From Oxalobacteraceae bacterium OTU3CAMAD1 (GTDB taxonomy: Bacteria; Pseudomonadota; Gammaproteobacteria; Burkholderiales; Burkholderiaceae_D), in contig CP099650.1 in NCBI GenBank assembly GCA_024123915.1, positions 1,798,001 through 1,862,000 of the forward strand: 64,000 nucleotides of DNA, given 5' to 3'. Below, piece after piece: positions 17,111 to 26,112 of this stretch (positions are counted from its first letter, which is position 1; every line of letters begins with the position of its first letter). The notes beneath the pieces are model-generated. The model searched no databases and was not told the DNA's origin. It saw only the letters and a list, made by a program, of their open reading frames with translations. The position numbers and the translations under genes were made by a program.

Positions 17111-18829
17111 ATGGAATGGACGAAGTGGAGTACACGTACGACTCTTGCAATGGCTTTGGCGCTGGCCTTCGGCGCACCGGCAATGGCCGCCGAAGCGGTG
17201 GCAAAATCGGTGGCAAAATCGGCGGCAACGCCGGCGGCCGCAAAGAAGCCATTCTTGTGGGAGAACGCCACAGTCTATTTCCTGCTGACGGACCGTTTCA
17301 ACAACGCCTTCACCGGCAATGACCTGGCCTATGGCCGCAACGCCGACGCCGCGCCGCTGCGCGGCTACATGGGCGGCGACCTGGCCGGCATCACCAACAA
17401 GATCAACGAGGGTTATTTCGACAGCCTGGGCGTGAACGCGATCTGGCTCACGCCGCCGGTGGAGCAGATCCACGAAGGCACCGACGAAGGCACCGGCAAG
17501 TCCTACGGCTTCCACGGCTATTGGGCGAAGGACTTCACCGCCGTCGACGCCAATCTGGGCACCGAAACCGATTTCCGCAATTTCGTCGAAGCCGCGCACG
17601 CGCGCGGCATCCGCGTCATCCTCGACGTGGTGATGAACCACATCGGTCCGGAGACGACGATCGACAAGGCATGGCCGCAGCAGTGGGTGCGCACCGAACC
17701 GGCGTGCACGCACAAGGATGCGAAGACCACCATCGAATGCACCCTGGTGAAGAACCTGCCGGACGTCCGCACCGACAGTAATGAGGAAGTCGAGTTGCCG
17801 CCGCAGCTGGTGGAGAAGTGGCGCCGCGAAGGCCGCTACACGCAGGAGGTCAAGGAGCTCGACGAATTCTTCAAGCGCACCGGCTATCCACGCGCGCCGC
17901 GCTACTATCTGATGAAGTGGCACGCCGACTGGATACGCAAGTTCGGCGTGGACGGCTTCCGCGCGGACACCGTCAAGCACGTGGAGGCTGGGGTGTGGAA
18001 GGAATTGCGCACCGTCGCCGATGCGGCGTTCGAGGACTGGAAGCGCGCCAATCCGGACAAGAAGCTCGGCGACGACAAGTTCTACATGACGGCGGAAGTC
18101 TATAACTACGACATCGCCCACGGCCAGAATTACGACCTGGGTGGGCAGACCGCCAATTACTATCAAAACGGCTTCGATAGCGTGATCAATTTCGGCCTGG
18201 TGCGCGATGCGAACAAGGATTACGAGTCGCTGTTCAGCAGTTATTCGAACACGCTGCATGGCGGCGGGCTGAACGGCTACTCGGTGCTGAACTATCTCGA
18301 TTCGCACGACTACGACCAGCCGTTCGACCGCGAGCGCAAAAGGCCGTTCGAGAGCGCGACCAAATTGCTGTTGGCGCCCGGCGCCGCGCAGATCTACTAC
18401 GGTGATGAAACCGCGCGCAAGCTCGATCAGGCCGATGCGGTGGGCGACGCCAAGCTGCGCACCTTCATGAACTGGGATGAGCTGGAGCAGAACACGGCGC
18501 GCGACGGCTACAAGATTGCCGATGTGCGCGCGCACTGGAGCAAGTTAGGTTTGTTCCGCCAGGCGCATGTGGCGGTGGGAGCGGGAGTGCACCAGCAGCT
18601 GCAGGCCAAGCCGTATGTGTTCAAGCGGACTTACGACAAGGGCGGGCTGCGCGACAAGGTTGTCGTCGCGCTGGAGCAGCCGACCGATAAGGCCAGCACG
18701 ATCAATGTGCGCGGCGTGTTCGCCAATGGCCAGAAGGTCAAGGACTACTACTCGGGCAAGACGGCTGTGGTCAAAGGCGGCAAGGTCAGTTTCGGCACGC
18801 GCAACGCGATAGTGCTGATCGGGCAGTAG
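17111..18829 (+). CDS. Exported GH13 alpha-amylase
   Basis: The 572-residue product has a signal peptide (MALALAFGAPAMAA, cleavage near residue 27) and a short KSVAKSAATPAAAKK linker. The GH13 regions are complete: DVVMNH (region I), FGVDGFRADTVKH with the nucleophile Asp (II), TAEVYN with the acid/base Glu (III) and YLDSHDYDQ with the transition-state Asp (IV). A long insert after region I, with two Cys-containing stretches, resembles MalS-like periplasmic amylases. It releases maltooligosaccharides from starch or glycogen. It follows pgm by 18 bases and ends just before a family A repeat. Confidence 0.9.
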   Translation: MEWTKWSTRTTLAMALALAFGAPAMAAEAVAKSVAKSAATPAAAKKPFLWENATVYFLLTDRFNNAFTGNDLAYGRNADAAPLRGYMGGDLAGITNKINEGYFDSLGVNAIWLTPPVEQIHEGTDEGTGKSYGFHGYWAKDFTAVDANLGTETDFRNFVEAAHARGIRVILDVVMNHIGPETTIDKAWPQQWVRTEPACTHKDAKTTIECTLVKNLPDVRTDSNEEVELPPQLVEKWRREGRYTQEVKELDEFFKRTGYPRAPRYYLMKWHADWIRKFGVDGFRADTVKHVEAGVWKELRTVADAAFEDWKRANPDKKLGDDKFYMTAEVYNYDIAHGQNYDLGGQTANYYQNGFDSVINFGLVRDANKDYESLFSSYSNTLHGGGLNGYSVLNYLDSHDYDQPFDRERKRPFESATKLLLAPGAAQIYYGDETARKLDQADAVGDAKLRTFMNWDELEQNTARDGYKIADVRAHWSKLGLFRQAHVAVGAGVHQQLQAKPYVFKRTYDKGGLRDKVVVALEQPTDKASTINVRGVFANGQKVKDYYSGKTAVVKGGKVSFGTRNAIVLIGQ

Positions 18830-18843
18830 GGCTCCGTCTAAAC

Positions 18844-18940
18844 CACGTAGGGCGGATTAGGCGGAACGCCGTAATCGGCCATTTATGAGCCGCCGGCGGC
18901 GCATGCATGGCCGATTACGCTTCGCTAATCCGCCCTACGT
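18844..18940. repeat. REP-like repeat, family A, copy 2 (full)
   Basis: A full two-arm element begins 15 bases after the amylase stop. It differs from copy 1 by the longer arm centre GGCGGAACGCC and by GGCCAT in place of CGCCAT, changes that are compensated on the other arm, as expected if the folded form matters. Confidence 0.9.
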
Positions 18941-18996
18941 ATATCCTTGGTGTCGCCGATATCCGCGGTGTCGGCACAATCAGCCGACACCATCTC

Positions 18997-20871
18997 TTAA
19001 CGCGCCTGATGGCGGCGGCGGGACGCCGCCGTGTTGACCTTCGGCCGCGCCAGCGAGCACAAAGCGCGCGCCTCGCGTCGTGGAGCGGTGGCTATCACCG
19101 CGTCATCCCACGCGCTGCTTTCGCGGCACCACGCCGCGAAGGCTTCCACCTCCAGCGGACGCGCGAACAAATAACCCTGCGCCTCGTCGCAGCCGGCCGA
19201 GCGCAGGAACGCCAGCACGTCGCCGCGCTCCACGCCTTCCGCCACCACACGGTGTCCCAAATCCTGCGACATCGTGATCATCGTCCTGACCAGGCCCTGT
19301 TGACGATAGTCGTCCTCCAACCCCAGGATGAACGACTGGTCGATCTTGACCACGTTGGCCGGCATGCGCTGCAGGTACGACAGGCTGCTGTAGCCGGTGC
19401 CGAAGTCGTCGATCGCCAGGTGCACGCCGGTGCCGGCCAGCGCTTCAAGCATGGCGTTGGCCTTGACCGGCTGCTCCATGATGGCGCTTTCGGTGATCTC
19501 CAGCTCCAGGCACTCCGGCGGCAAGCCGTATTGTTCCAATCCGGCGACCACGCGGTCGGCCAGGTCCGGCTCCAGCAAATTTGAGGCCGAGACGTTGAGC
19601 GACAGCTGCAGCTCCAGGCCGGCCTTGCGCCATGCCTGCTGCTGGCGCAAAGCGCGGTTCAGCACCCACGCCGTCGTCGCCTGGGCCAGGCCGGAGCGCT
19701 CGATGATGGGAATGAATTCGCCGGGGCCGATCGGGCCGAGCGTCGGATGGTTCCAGCGCAGCAGCGCCTCCGCGCCGATGCACTCGCCGCTGGCGATGTC
19801 GACGCGCGGCTGATAGACCAGGCGCAGTTGATCGCGGCTGATCAGGGCCGTCGCGAAGTCGTTGAGCAGGTTGAAACGGCGCCGATACAGACGGTCCTCC
19901 ACCGCCGAGTACACGGCGACGTGGGTGGCGCTGTCGATGGCGTCGTGCGCGGCGCTTTGCGCCTGGCGCAGCACGTTCAAGCCGTCGGCCGTGCCCACTT
20001 CGAACGGCGCGACGCCGATCGACGGCGTGGTGACAAACCGCATCTTGCTGATGCTGACGCCCATTTCCAGCTTCTCTTCCAGGACCCGTATGTAGTCGTC
20101 CAGCGCCATGTTCGGCTCGGACAGCAGCGCGAACTGCATGGCCGCGACGTGGTAGACCTTGCGGCGTGGTCCCGTCTCGGCGCGTATCCAGGCCGCCGAA
20201 TCGACCACCAGCTCGTCGAGGAAGGAGGGATCCAGCGCGCGCACGGCGTGCGACATCTGGTCGGGCGTGGCGAGGTTGATCAGCACCGCCAGACGCTGCT
20301 CGTCGGCGGGGCGCTCGCGCTGCATGTCCTGGAAGTCTTCGATGAACTGGTTGCGGTTCGGCAGGCCGCTGAGCGGGTCCACGCGGCCCAGCGCGTGATG
20401 CATCTCGATCTGCGACATGACCATCGCGGCGAGGTCGGACAGGATGGCGAGTTCCGCCTTGGTGGTCTCGCGCGGCTCGGTGCCGAGCACGCACATCGCG
20501 CCCAGGCAGTAGCCGTCGATGGTGGTCAGCGGCGCGCCGGCGTAATAGCGGATGCCGCTGGCGGCCAGCGGGCTGTCGCGGAAGGCCGCATCGCTGAGCA
20601 GATCGGGAATCACCAGCACCCGGCTGCTGTCGGCCACTTCGCCGCAAGGTGCGTGCAGGCGAGGGATCGACGTGTGCTCGACGCCGACGCGCGACTTGAA
20701 CCATTGACGGTCGGCGTCCGTCAGCGACACCGCCGCAATCGGCAGGTCGAACAGGCGCGCGGCCATGCGGGTGATGCGGTCGAATGCGTCGCTGGGCGGC
20801 GTATCGAGCAGATTGAGTTTATTGAGCGCCTCCAGCCGGCGCGCTTCATTGAGTTGGCAAGAAATAGTCAT
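18997..20871 (-). CDS. GAF-GGDEF(degenerate)-EAL cyclic-di-GMP phosphodiesterase
   Basis: The product has 624 residues and no membrane segment. Residues about 20-160 are a GAF sensor domain ([41 protein letters not shown]). Residues about 175-330 follow the GGDEF fold ([12 protein letters not shown]), but the active-site loop is not GGDEF (it reads around VAAMQFALL), so cyclase activity is unlikely. Residues about 345-600 are an intact EAL domain: [42 protein letters not shown] and QGYLFARP. It therefore probably hydrolyses c-di-GMP in response to a cytoplasmic signal. It contrasts with the inactive EAL protein at the start of the window. Confidence 0.9.
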   Translation of the reverse strand: MTISCQLNEARRLEALNKLNLLDTPPSDAFDRITRMAARLFDLPIAAVSLTDADRQWFKSRVGVEHTSIPRLHAPCGEVADSSRVLVIPDLLSDAAFRDSPLAASGIRYYAGAPLTTIDGYCLGAMCVLGTEPRETTKAELAILSDLAAMVMSQIEMHHALGRVDPLSGLPNRNQFIEDFQDMQRERPADEQRLAVLINLATPDQMSHAVRALDPSFLDELVVDSAAWIRAETGPRRKVYHVAAMQFALLSEPNMALDDYIRVLEEKLEMGVSISKMRFVTTPSIGVAPFEVGTADGLNVLRQAQSAAHDAIDSATHVAVYSAVEDRLYRRRFNLLNDFATALISRDQLRLVYQPRVDIASGECIGAEALLRWNHPTLGPIGPGEFIPIIERSGLAQATTAWVLNRALRQQQAWRKAGLELQLSLNVSASNLLEPDLADRVVAGLEQYGLPPECLELEITESAIMEQPVKANAMLEALAGTGVHLAIDDFGTGYSSLSYLQRMPANVVKIDQSFILGLEDDYRQQGLVRTMITMSQDLGHRVVAEGVERGDVLAFLRSAGCDEAQGYLFARPLEVEAFAAWCRESSAWDDAVIATAPRREARALCSLARPKVNTAASRRRHQAR

Positions 20872-21156
20872 GATCCGGTCATTCGTTAATTGTTGACAAG
20901 GTGCTATTCAATGCGGGGTGAGGCACTGGCGGGCGCGTTATGACATGAGGGTCACAGGCGTCTCTTGAACGGCGAGAGGTGAGCGTGTTTAGGGCTCTGC
21001 GGCTCTAAGTTTGTTTGCAACAAGGAAAACATTGTTGCGTTGATGGAATAAATGATAGCACGATTTTTTTATCGATGCATGCGATGCGCATAAAACTTGC
21101 GGTGGGGCAAGTCGGCAAGGGCTGGCCAGAGGCTGGACCGAGCCCGTCCTGTGGTT

Positions 21157-23466
21157 TTATTGATACTGCGGATCGGTGGAGAGGGAGTAGGGCGCGTCCG
21201 CCGGGGCGGTCGCGCGCCGTGTATCGGGCCGCTCCGCCATGTCGAAGTCCAGCCTTGCGCCGCGCACCAAGTCCGCGTGACCGAGCCAGTTCTTCGAGGT
21301 GACCTTGCCGTCGATCTTCAGCGAGCGCACGTAGCGCCTGGTGTCGCTGTTGGCGGCTGCGTTGATGACGATGGTTTTGCCGTTCTCCAGCTTCAGCGTG
21401 GCCTTTTTGAACAGCGGCGCGCCGACCACGTATTGCGGCACCGCAGGCGTGACCGGGTAGAAGCCGAGCGCGGAGAAGACATACCAGGCGGAGGTCTGGC
21501 CGTTGTCCTCGTCGCCGCAGTAGCCGTCCGGCGTGGGCTTGTACATGCGGTTCATCGTCTCGCGCACCCAGTACTGGGTTTTCCACGGGGCGCCGGCATA
21601 GCCGTACAGGTAGATCATGTGCTGGATCGGCTGGTTGCCATGCGCGTACTGGCCCATGTTCGCGATCTGCATTTCGCGGATCTCGTGGATCACCGCCTTG
21701 TAGTAGCTCTCGTCGTAAATCGGCGGCAGCGTGAAGACTTCATCGAGCTTGGCGACGAATTTTTCGCGTCCGCCCATCAGGTCTATCAGCCCGTTCACGT
21801 CCTGGAACACCGACCAGGTGTAATGCCAGCTATTCCCTTCGGTGAAGGCGTCGCCCCATTTGAAGGGATTGAACGGCGACTGGAAGGTGCCGTCCTTGTT
21901 CTTGCCCCGCATCAGACCGGTCTCCGTATCGAACAGTTTTTTGTAGTTCAGCGCGCGCTGGCCGTAGATGGCGATCTCGGAGCGCGGCTTGCCCAGCGCC
22001 TTGCCCAGTTGGTAGATGGCGAAATCGTCGTACGCGTATTCGAGCGTGCGCGCGGCATTCTCGTTGATCTTGACGTCGTACGGCACGTAGCCCAGTTCAT
22101 TGTAGTAGCCGACGCCGGCGCGGCCGACGGCGCTCATCGGACCTTCATTGTTGGCGCCGTGCTTGAGCGCCTGCCACAGCGTTTCGATATCGTAGCCGCG
22201 CAGGCCCTTGATGTACGCCTCCGCCACAACGGAAGCGGAGTTATTCCCGATCATGACGTTGGCGTAGCCGGGGCTGGACCACTCGGGCAGCCAGCCGCCC
22301 TCCTTGAAATCGTTGACCAGGCCCGCCTGCATTTCGCGGTTGATCGACGGGTACATCAGATTGAGGAACGGGTAGAGCGCGCGGAAGGTATCCCAGAAGC
22401 CGGTGCCGGCGAACATATAGCCCGGCAGGACCTGGCCGTTGTACGGACTCCAATGGACGATCTGGTTGTCGGCGTCGATCTCGTAGAGTTTATTCGGGAA
22501 GAACAAGGTGCGATACAGGCTGGAATAGAAGGTGCGCGTCTGCTCCTCGCTGCCGCCTTCTACGTTGATGCGGCCCAGCGTCTTGTTCCAGATAGCCCGG
22601 CCTTTTTGCGCGGTCGTGTCGAAGCCGTCGTTGGCCAGTTCGCGCCTGAGGTTCAGCTCCGCCTGTTCCTCGCTGATGAAGGAGGACGCCACCTTCATGC
22701 CGACCTTTTCGCCTTTCGCGGTCTTGAAGCCGACCAGCGCGCCGGCATGGTCGGCCGCCAGTTCCAGCACGTCGCCGGCCAGTTGGTCGCCGTTCCACAG
22801 CCTGGTGGAGGCGAACGGCTTGTCGAAGTAGATCACGAAATAGTTCTTGAAGTTCTTGGGCAGCGGACCGCGCGCGTGGCGGGTGCTGAAGCCGACGATC
22901 TTCCGTTCGGCCGGAATAACCTTGATGTACGAGCCTTTGTCGTAGGCGTCCACCACCACGTAGGCTTCGTCGGTTTGCGGGAAGGTGAAGCGGAACTGCG
23001 CGGCGCGCTCGGTCGGTGTGATCTCGGTCGTCACGTCGGCGTCGGCCAGGTAGACGCTGTAGTAGTAAGGCTTGGCCACTTCGGCCTTGTGCGAGAACCA
23101 GCTGGCGCGGTCGTCCTGCGTGAATTTGGGTTTGCCGCCCGCCTGGCCGACCACCGGCATGATGGCGAACTGGCCGTAGTCGTTCATCCACGGCGACGGC
23201 TGGTGCGTTTGTTTGAAGCCGCGGATCTTGTCGGCGTCGTAGGTGTAGGTCCAGCCGTTGCCCATCTTGCCGGTTTGCGGCGTCCAGAAATTCATCCCCC
23301 ACGGCAGGGCGATGGTCGGGTAGGTATTGCCGTTGGAGAGTTCGGGCTTGCTGGCAGTCCCCATCAGCGGATTGACCCAATCGACCGGTTCAACCACGGG
23401 CGCCGCCGAGGCCAATCCGGCCAGCGCGAACAACACAGCCGGCAAATAAAGTGCGTTCAGTTTCAT
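21157..23466 (-). CDS. GH92 alpha-mannosidase, exported
   Basis: The 769-residue product begins with a signal peptide (ALYLPAVLFALAGLASAA). It carries the GH92 landmarks: NPLMGTA, GNTYPTIALPWGMNFWTPQTG, GFKQTHQPSPWMNDYG near the N-terminus and GYCGDEDNGQTSAWYVFSALG near the C-terminus, where the catalytic carboxylates lie. GH92 enzymes are calcium-dependent inverting exo-alpha-mannosidases, often alpha-1,2, acting on N-glycan or yeast mannan. No other mannan gene is adjacent, and the lectin at 1056 is not linked by position. The gene stands alone between two repeats or regulatory gaps. Confidence 0.92.
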   Translation of the reverse strand: MKLNALYLPAVLFALAGLASAAPVVEPVDWVNPLMGTASKPELSNGNTYPTIALPWGMNFWTPQTGKMGNGWTYTYDADKIRGFKQTHQPSPWMNDYGQFAIMPVVGQAGGKPKFTQDDRASWFSHKAEVAKPYYYSVYLADADVTTEITPTERAAQFRFTFPQTDEAYVVVDAYDKGSYIKVIPAERKIVGFSTRHARGPLPKNFKNYFVIYFDKPFASTRLWNGDQLAGDVLELAADHAGALVGFKTAKGEKVGMKVASSFISEEQAELNLRRELANDGFDTTAQKGRAIWNKTLGRINVEGGSEEQTRTFYSSLYRTLFFPNKLYEIDADNQIVHWSPYNGQVLPGYMFAGTGFWDTFRALYPFLNLMYPSINREMQAGLVNDFKEGGWLPEWSSPGYANVMIGNNSASVVAEAYIKGLRGYDIETLWQALKHGANNEGPMSAVGRAGVGYYNELGYVPYDVKINENAARTLEYAYDDFAIYQLGKALGKPRSEIAIYGQRALNYKKLFDTETGLMRGKNKDGTFQSPFNPFKWGDAFTEGNSWHYTWSVFQDVNGLIDLMGGREKFVAKLDEVFTLPPIYDESYYKAVIHEIREMQIANMGQYAHGNQPIQHMIYLYGYAGAPWKTQYWVRETMNRMYKPTPDGYCGDEDNGQTSAWYVFSALGFYPVTPAVPQYVVGAPLFKKATLKLENGKTIVINAAANSDTRRYVRSLKIDGKVTSKNWLGHADLVRGARLDFDMAERPDTRRATAPADAPYSLSTDPQYQ

Positions 23467-23526
23467 GATCTGATCGGACGTTGGAGAAGCCGAAAAGATA
23501 CCACGGTTACAAGGACTCTTCTACAC

Positions 23527-23583
23527 CACGTAGGGCGGATTAGCGAAGCGTAATCCGCCATGCACGCGCCGCCAGCGGCATGG
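23527..23583. repeat. REP-like repeat, family A, copy 3 (half)
   Basis: One arm only, CACGTAGGGCGGATTAGCG with its internal partner CGTAATCCGCC, followed by the central GCCGCCAGCGGC. It lies between the GH92 start and the DUF3325 stop and ends within five bases of the latter. Confidence 0.8.
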
Positions 23584-23587
23584 GATG

Positions 23588-23956
23588 CTACCGCATCAGA
23601 AAGCCTACCCCAGCCCCCAGCAACGCCAGAGAACCAGCCGCCATACCGCTGCGCGGCAGTCGCCCCACCGCATACGTCATCGCCAACACCGCCATCCATC
23701 CAGCCGCCGTCAGCGCCCCCAGCCACAACACCCAGCCCTGCGTGCTGCCACGCAGCGCCAGACAAGCGAGCAGCGACAGCAACAGCTGCCCACACCCAAA
23801 CCACTGCAATCGGCGGCGCTGCTCTGGCGACGGTTCCGTTCCGCGTCCGTGCACGTCGGCCCAATGGCGATCCATCGCCAGGCCCAGAAAAGCGAATCCC
23901 GAAAAGGCCCCGGCCACCGCCGCGCATCCCGTCATTACCGCGTAGATCGAAGTCAT
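23588..23956 (-). CDS. DUF3325-type small membrane protein
   Basis: Reading from an ATG at 23956 gives 122 residues with three or four membrane helices (YAVMTGCAAVAGAFSGFAFL, LLLSLLACLAL, VLWLGALTAAGWMAVLA, AGSLALLGAGVGFL). Its start overlaps the stop of the PepSY gene by four bases (ATGA), a mark of translational coupling. Proteins of this size at the end of DUF3649/PepSY operons are DUF3325 members, linked to siderophore uptake loci in Pseudomonas and Xanthomonas; the exact role is unknown. The frame is open a long way upstream, but that part is only the shadow of the PepSY gene. Confidence 0.75.
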   Translation of the reverse strand: MTSIYAVMTGCAAVAGAFSGFAFLGLAMDRHWADVHGRGTEPSPEQRRRLQWFGCGQLLLSLLACLALRGSTQGWVLWLGALTAAGWMAVLAMTYAVGRLPRSGMAAGSLALLGAGVGFLMR

Positions 23957-25542
23957 GCAGCATTTCCCGCAAGTCGAGTTTTTGTCACCGGCGCACGTCC
24001 CAGTCGCGCCGAAGCATAGAGCAGCAGGCCGCCGACCAGCAAGGTCACGCCATCGAATCCGGCCAGCGCCCATAAGCCATTCGGGATGCTCACCAGCAGA
24101 TGGGCGCCGCCGGTCGCGCCGTTCAGCACCGGCAGCAGCGCGAACAGCATACCGCCGACCAGCAGCTGCAAGCGCCACATCGGGCGCGATGGCCAGGCCA
24201 GTCCCGCCACCATGGAAACCGCCCAGGCGGTAAAGAACCAGCTGACCTCCGCCGCCGGACGTTCGGCCAGTCCCACCGGCAGCAGACGGTTGGCCCAGAA
24301 GTACGCCGCCATGGCCACCGGCAGGCCGGCGATCGCGCCGATATTGAGGCCTTCCACCAGCCGCAGGCCAAAGCCGATGCGGCCAGCCTTCAGATGCTTT
24401 GGTTTTTCCTTGACTGCCCACAGCAGCAGGCCGGTGGCGACCATCGCGCTGCCTGCCAAGCCGGAGATGAAGAACAGCGCGCGCAGCAGCGGATCGGCGA
24501 AGCGGCCGATGTGCAGCCCGTACATGACGCCGCGTGTCGCCACGGCGGCCCCGCGTCCCGCGTCCGGCGACGGCAGCGGCCTGCCGGTTGCGCCGTCGTA
24601 GATCAGCGTTGGCAGGTCCGAGCTGACGCCGCGCCCCTCCTGCTGGGTGACGGCGATGGTGGCCGCCGCGTCGTTGGGGAAGTTGACCGTTATCCGTCCG
24701 GCTGGCGCGCCGCCCCAGGCCTGGCTGGCGTGGGCTATCACGGGGCCGAGCGGTGTCAATGGCGCGGCCACGCCGGAGGCCTTGGCGCCCTGCGGCGGGC
24801 CGGGGAACAGCTCGGCGAAGAACGCTTTGTCGTTGTTGTTGTAGGCGACCTTCACGCCCCACGGCATGTACATGAACATCAACGTCACCAGGCCGGTGTA
24901 GGTGATCATCAGATGGAAGGGTAGCGCCAGCACCGCGCTGACGTTGTGAAAATCGAGCCACGAACGCTGGCCCTTGCGCGGACGGAAGGTGAAGAAATCC
25001 TTGAAGATGCGCTTGTGGGTGACGATGCCGGACAGGATGGCAACCAGCATCGACATGGCGCAGATGCCGACGATCCAGCGCGCCACTGGCACCGGCATGT
25101 AGTGCAGGTCGAAGTGCAGGCGGTAGAAAAAGTCGCCGCCGCGCGTGGAACGGGCTTCGGCCAGTTCGGCGCCGGTGGCCGGGTCCAGCAGGGCCTCCTC
25201 GAAACGGCGGCGGCCCTTGCCCTTGCCTTTGGCCTTGCCTTCGCCGGCCGGCGGCGCCCACATGGTTTGGATCGCCGGTTCGCGGCCGCTGGGCAGGGAC
25301 ACGAACCAGCGCTCGCTGTTGGGCGCGCGCTTTTGCAGCATGCGCGCGGCTTGATCGGCCGCAATCGCCTGCGTCACCGGTGCGATAGCTGCCTGGTGCA
25401 GTTCGGGTTTCATCCACAGCGTGATCTCATCGCGGTAGTAGCTGGAGGTACCGGCCATGAAGATCAGCATCAGCACCCAGCCCACCAGCAAGCCTGACCA
25501 GGTGTGCAGCCAGGCCATCGATTGACGGAAGCCTTCCTTCAT
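23953..25542 (-). CDS. PepSY-associated TM-helix protein (iron-uptake operon)
   Basis: From the ATG at 25542 the product has 529 residues. It begins MKEGFRQSMAWLHTWSGLLVGWVL, the standard start of this family. PepSY-type periplasmic segments sit between membrane helices (GWVLMLIFMAGTSSYY, IVGICAMSMLVAILSGIV, LMITYTGLVTLMFMYM, and a C-terminal cluster of four to five helices). A Lys/Gly-rich stretch (GEGKAKGKGKGRR, near residue 95) is unusual. Related proteins are heme- or siderophore-linked reductase-like membrane proteins. The start overlaps the authentic stop of the DUF3649 gene by four bases. Because of a 2-base loss upstream, the frame now also reads continuously from 25848, giving a 631-residue fusion. 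Confidence 0.8.
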   Translation of the reverse strand: MKEGFRQSMAWLHTWSGLLVGWVLMLIFMAGTSSYYRDEITLWMKPELHQAAIAPVTQAIAADQAARMLQKRAPNSERWFVSLPSGREPAIQTMWAPPAGEGKAKGKGKGRRRFEEALLDPATGAELAEARSTRGGDFFYRLHFDLHYMPVPVARWIVGICAMSMLVAILSGIVTHKRIFKDFFTFRPRKGQRSWLDFHNVSAVLALPFHLMITYTGLVTLMFMYMPWGVKVAYNNNDKAFFAELFPGPPQGAKASGVAAPLTPLGPVIAHASQAWGGAPAGRITVNFPNDAAATIAVTQQEGRGVSSDLPTLIYDGATGRPLPSPDAGRGAAVATRGVMYGLHIGRFADPLLRALFFISGLAGSAMVATGLLLWAVKEKPKHLKAGRIGFGLRLVEGLNIGAIAGLPVAMAAYFWANRLLPVGLAERPAAEVSWFFTAWAVSMVAGLAWPSRPMWRLQLLVGGMLFALLPVLNGATGGAHLLVSIPNGLWALAGFDGVTLLVGGLLLYASARLGRAPVTKTRLAGNAA

Positions 25543-25848
25543 GCCGCCGCTCCCTGCGTGCCCAGCGCGAGCAGCAGCGCAAACGGCAGCGCCGCCAGCA
25601 GCAGGCCGCCCAGCGCGCAGAGGCGTGCGCGCGGCGAAGCACCACATGATCGCGCACGGATAAATAATCAGGCCTGTCATGGTGGCGGTCAGCGCGGCTT
25701 CGACGCGGGCGATGGGCAGCCACATGGCCAGCGTCGCCGCGATCGCCGCCGCCACCGCGTAGCCGCCGAAGATGGCGATCAGCGCGCGCAGCGCGACACC
25801 GGCGCGGTAGCGCAATTGGGGCGCTTTCTGGGACTGCGACACAGTCAT
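25539..25848 (-). pseudogene. DUF3649 membrane protein gene, frame-disrupted
   Basis: From the ATG at 25848 the first 78 residues are a normal DUF3649 N-terminus with two membrane helices (ALIAIFGGYAVAAAIAATLAMWLP and TGLIIYPCAIMWCFAAR). After TPLRA the expected third helix (LGGLLLAALPFALLLALG, then TQGAAA and stop) is found in another frame. Adding back one GC unit in the GC run at 25608-25620 restores a gene of about 103 codons, ending at 25539 with an ATGA overlap onto the PepSY start. As written, the frame instead runs without stop into PepSY. This could be a real contraction, a phase-variable tract or a sequencing error. Confidence 0.7.
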
Positions 25849-25933
25849 AGGGGTCTTTCAAGGGAGAAGGGAGGTTTCTCTCTTTGATGGCGGTGACGTG
25901 GCTGGTGCGGGGACGGGCTGCGGGCGCAAACGC

Positions 25934-25955
25934 AAATGAGAATTATTCCATTATC
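25934..25955 (-). promoter_or_regulatory. Probable Fur box
   Basis: AAATGAGAATTATTCCATTATC matches the AT-rich Fur pattern (GATAATGATAATCATTATC) in most positions, about 86 bases upstream of the DUF3649 start. It predicts iron repression of the DUF3649-PepSY-DUF3325 operon, in keeping with the known setting of these families. Confidence 0.65.
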
Positions 25956-26005
25956 GCGGGATCGGGCCGATTTTGCAAGCGTGGGGCTGACGGTCGCTGC
26001 GGAAT

Positions 26006-26103
26006 CACGTAGGGCGGATTAGCGTAGCGTAATCGGCCATGTATGCTCCGCCGGCGGCGCATACATGGCCGATTACGGCGTTCCGCCTAATCCGCCCTAC
26101 GTG
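26006..26103. repeat. REP-like repeat, family A, copy 4 (full)
   Basis: A complete two-arm element, CACGTAGGGCGGATTAG to CTACGTG, immediately after the stop of the pullulanase gene and upstream of the iron operon. The two arms carry different inner centres (GCGTAGCG and GGCGTTCCGCC). Confidence 0.9.
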
Positions 26104-26112
26104 GAACGGCTC

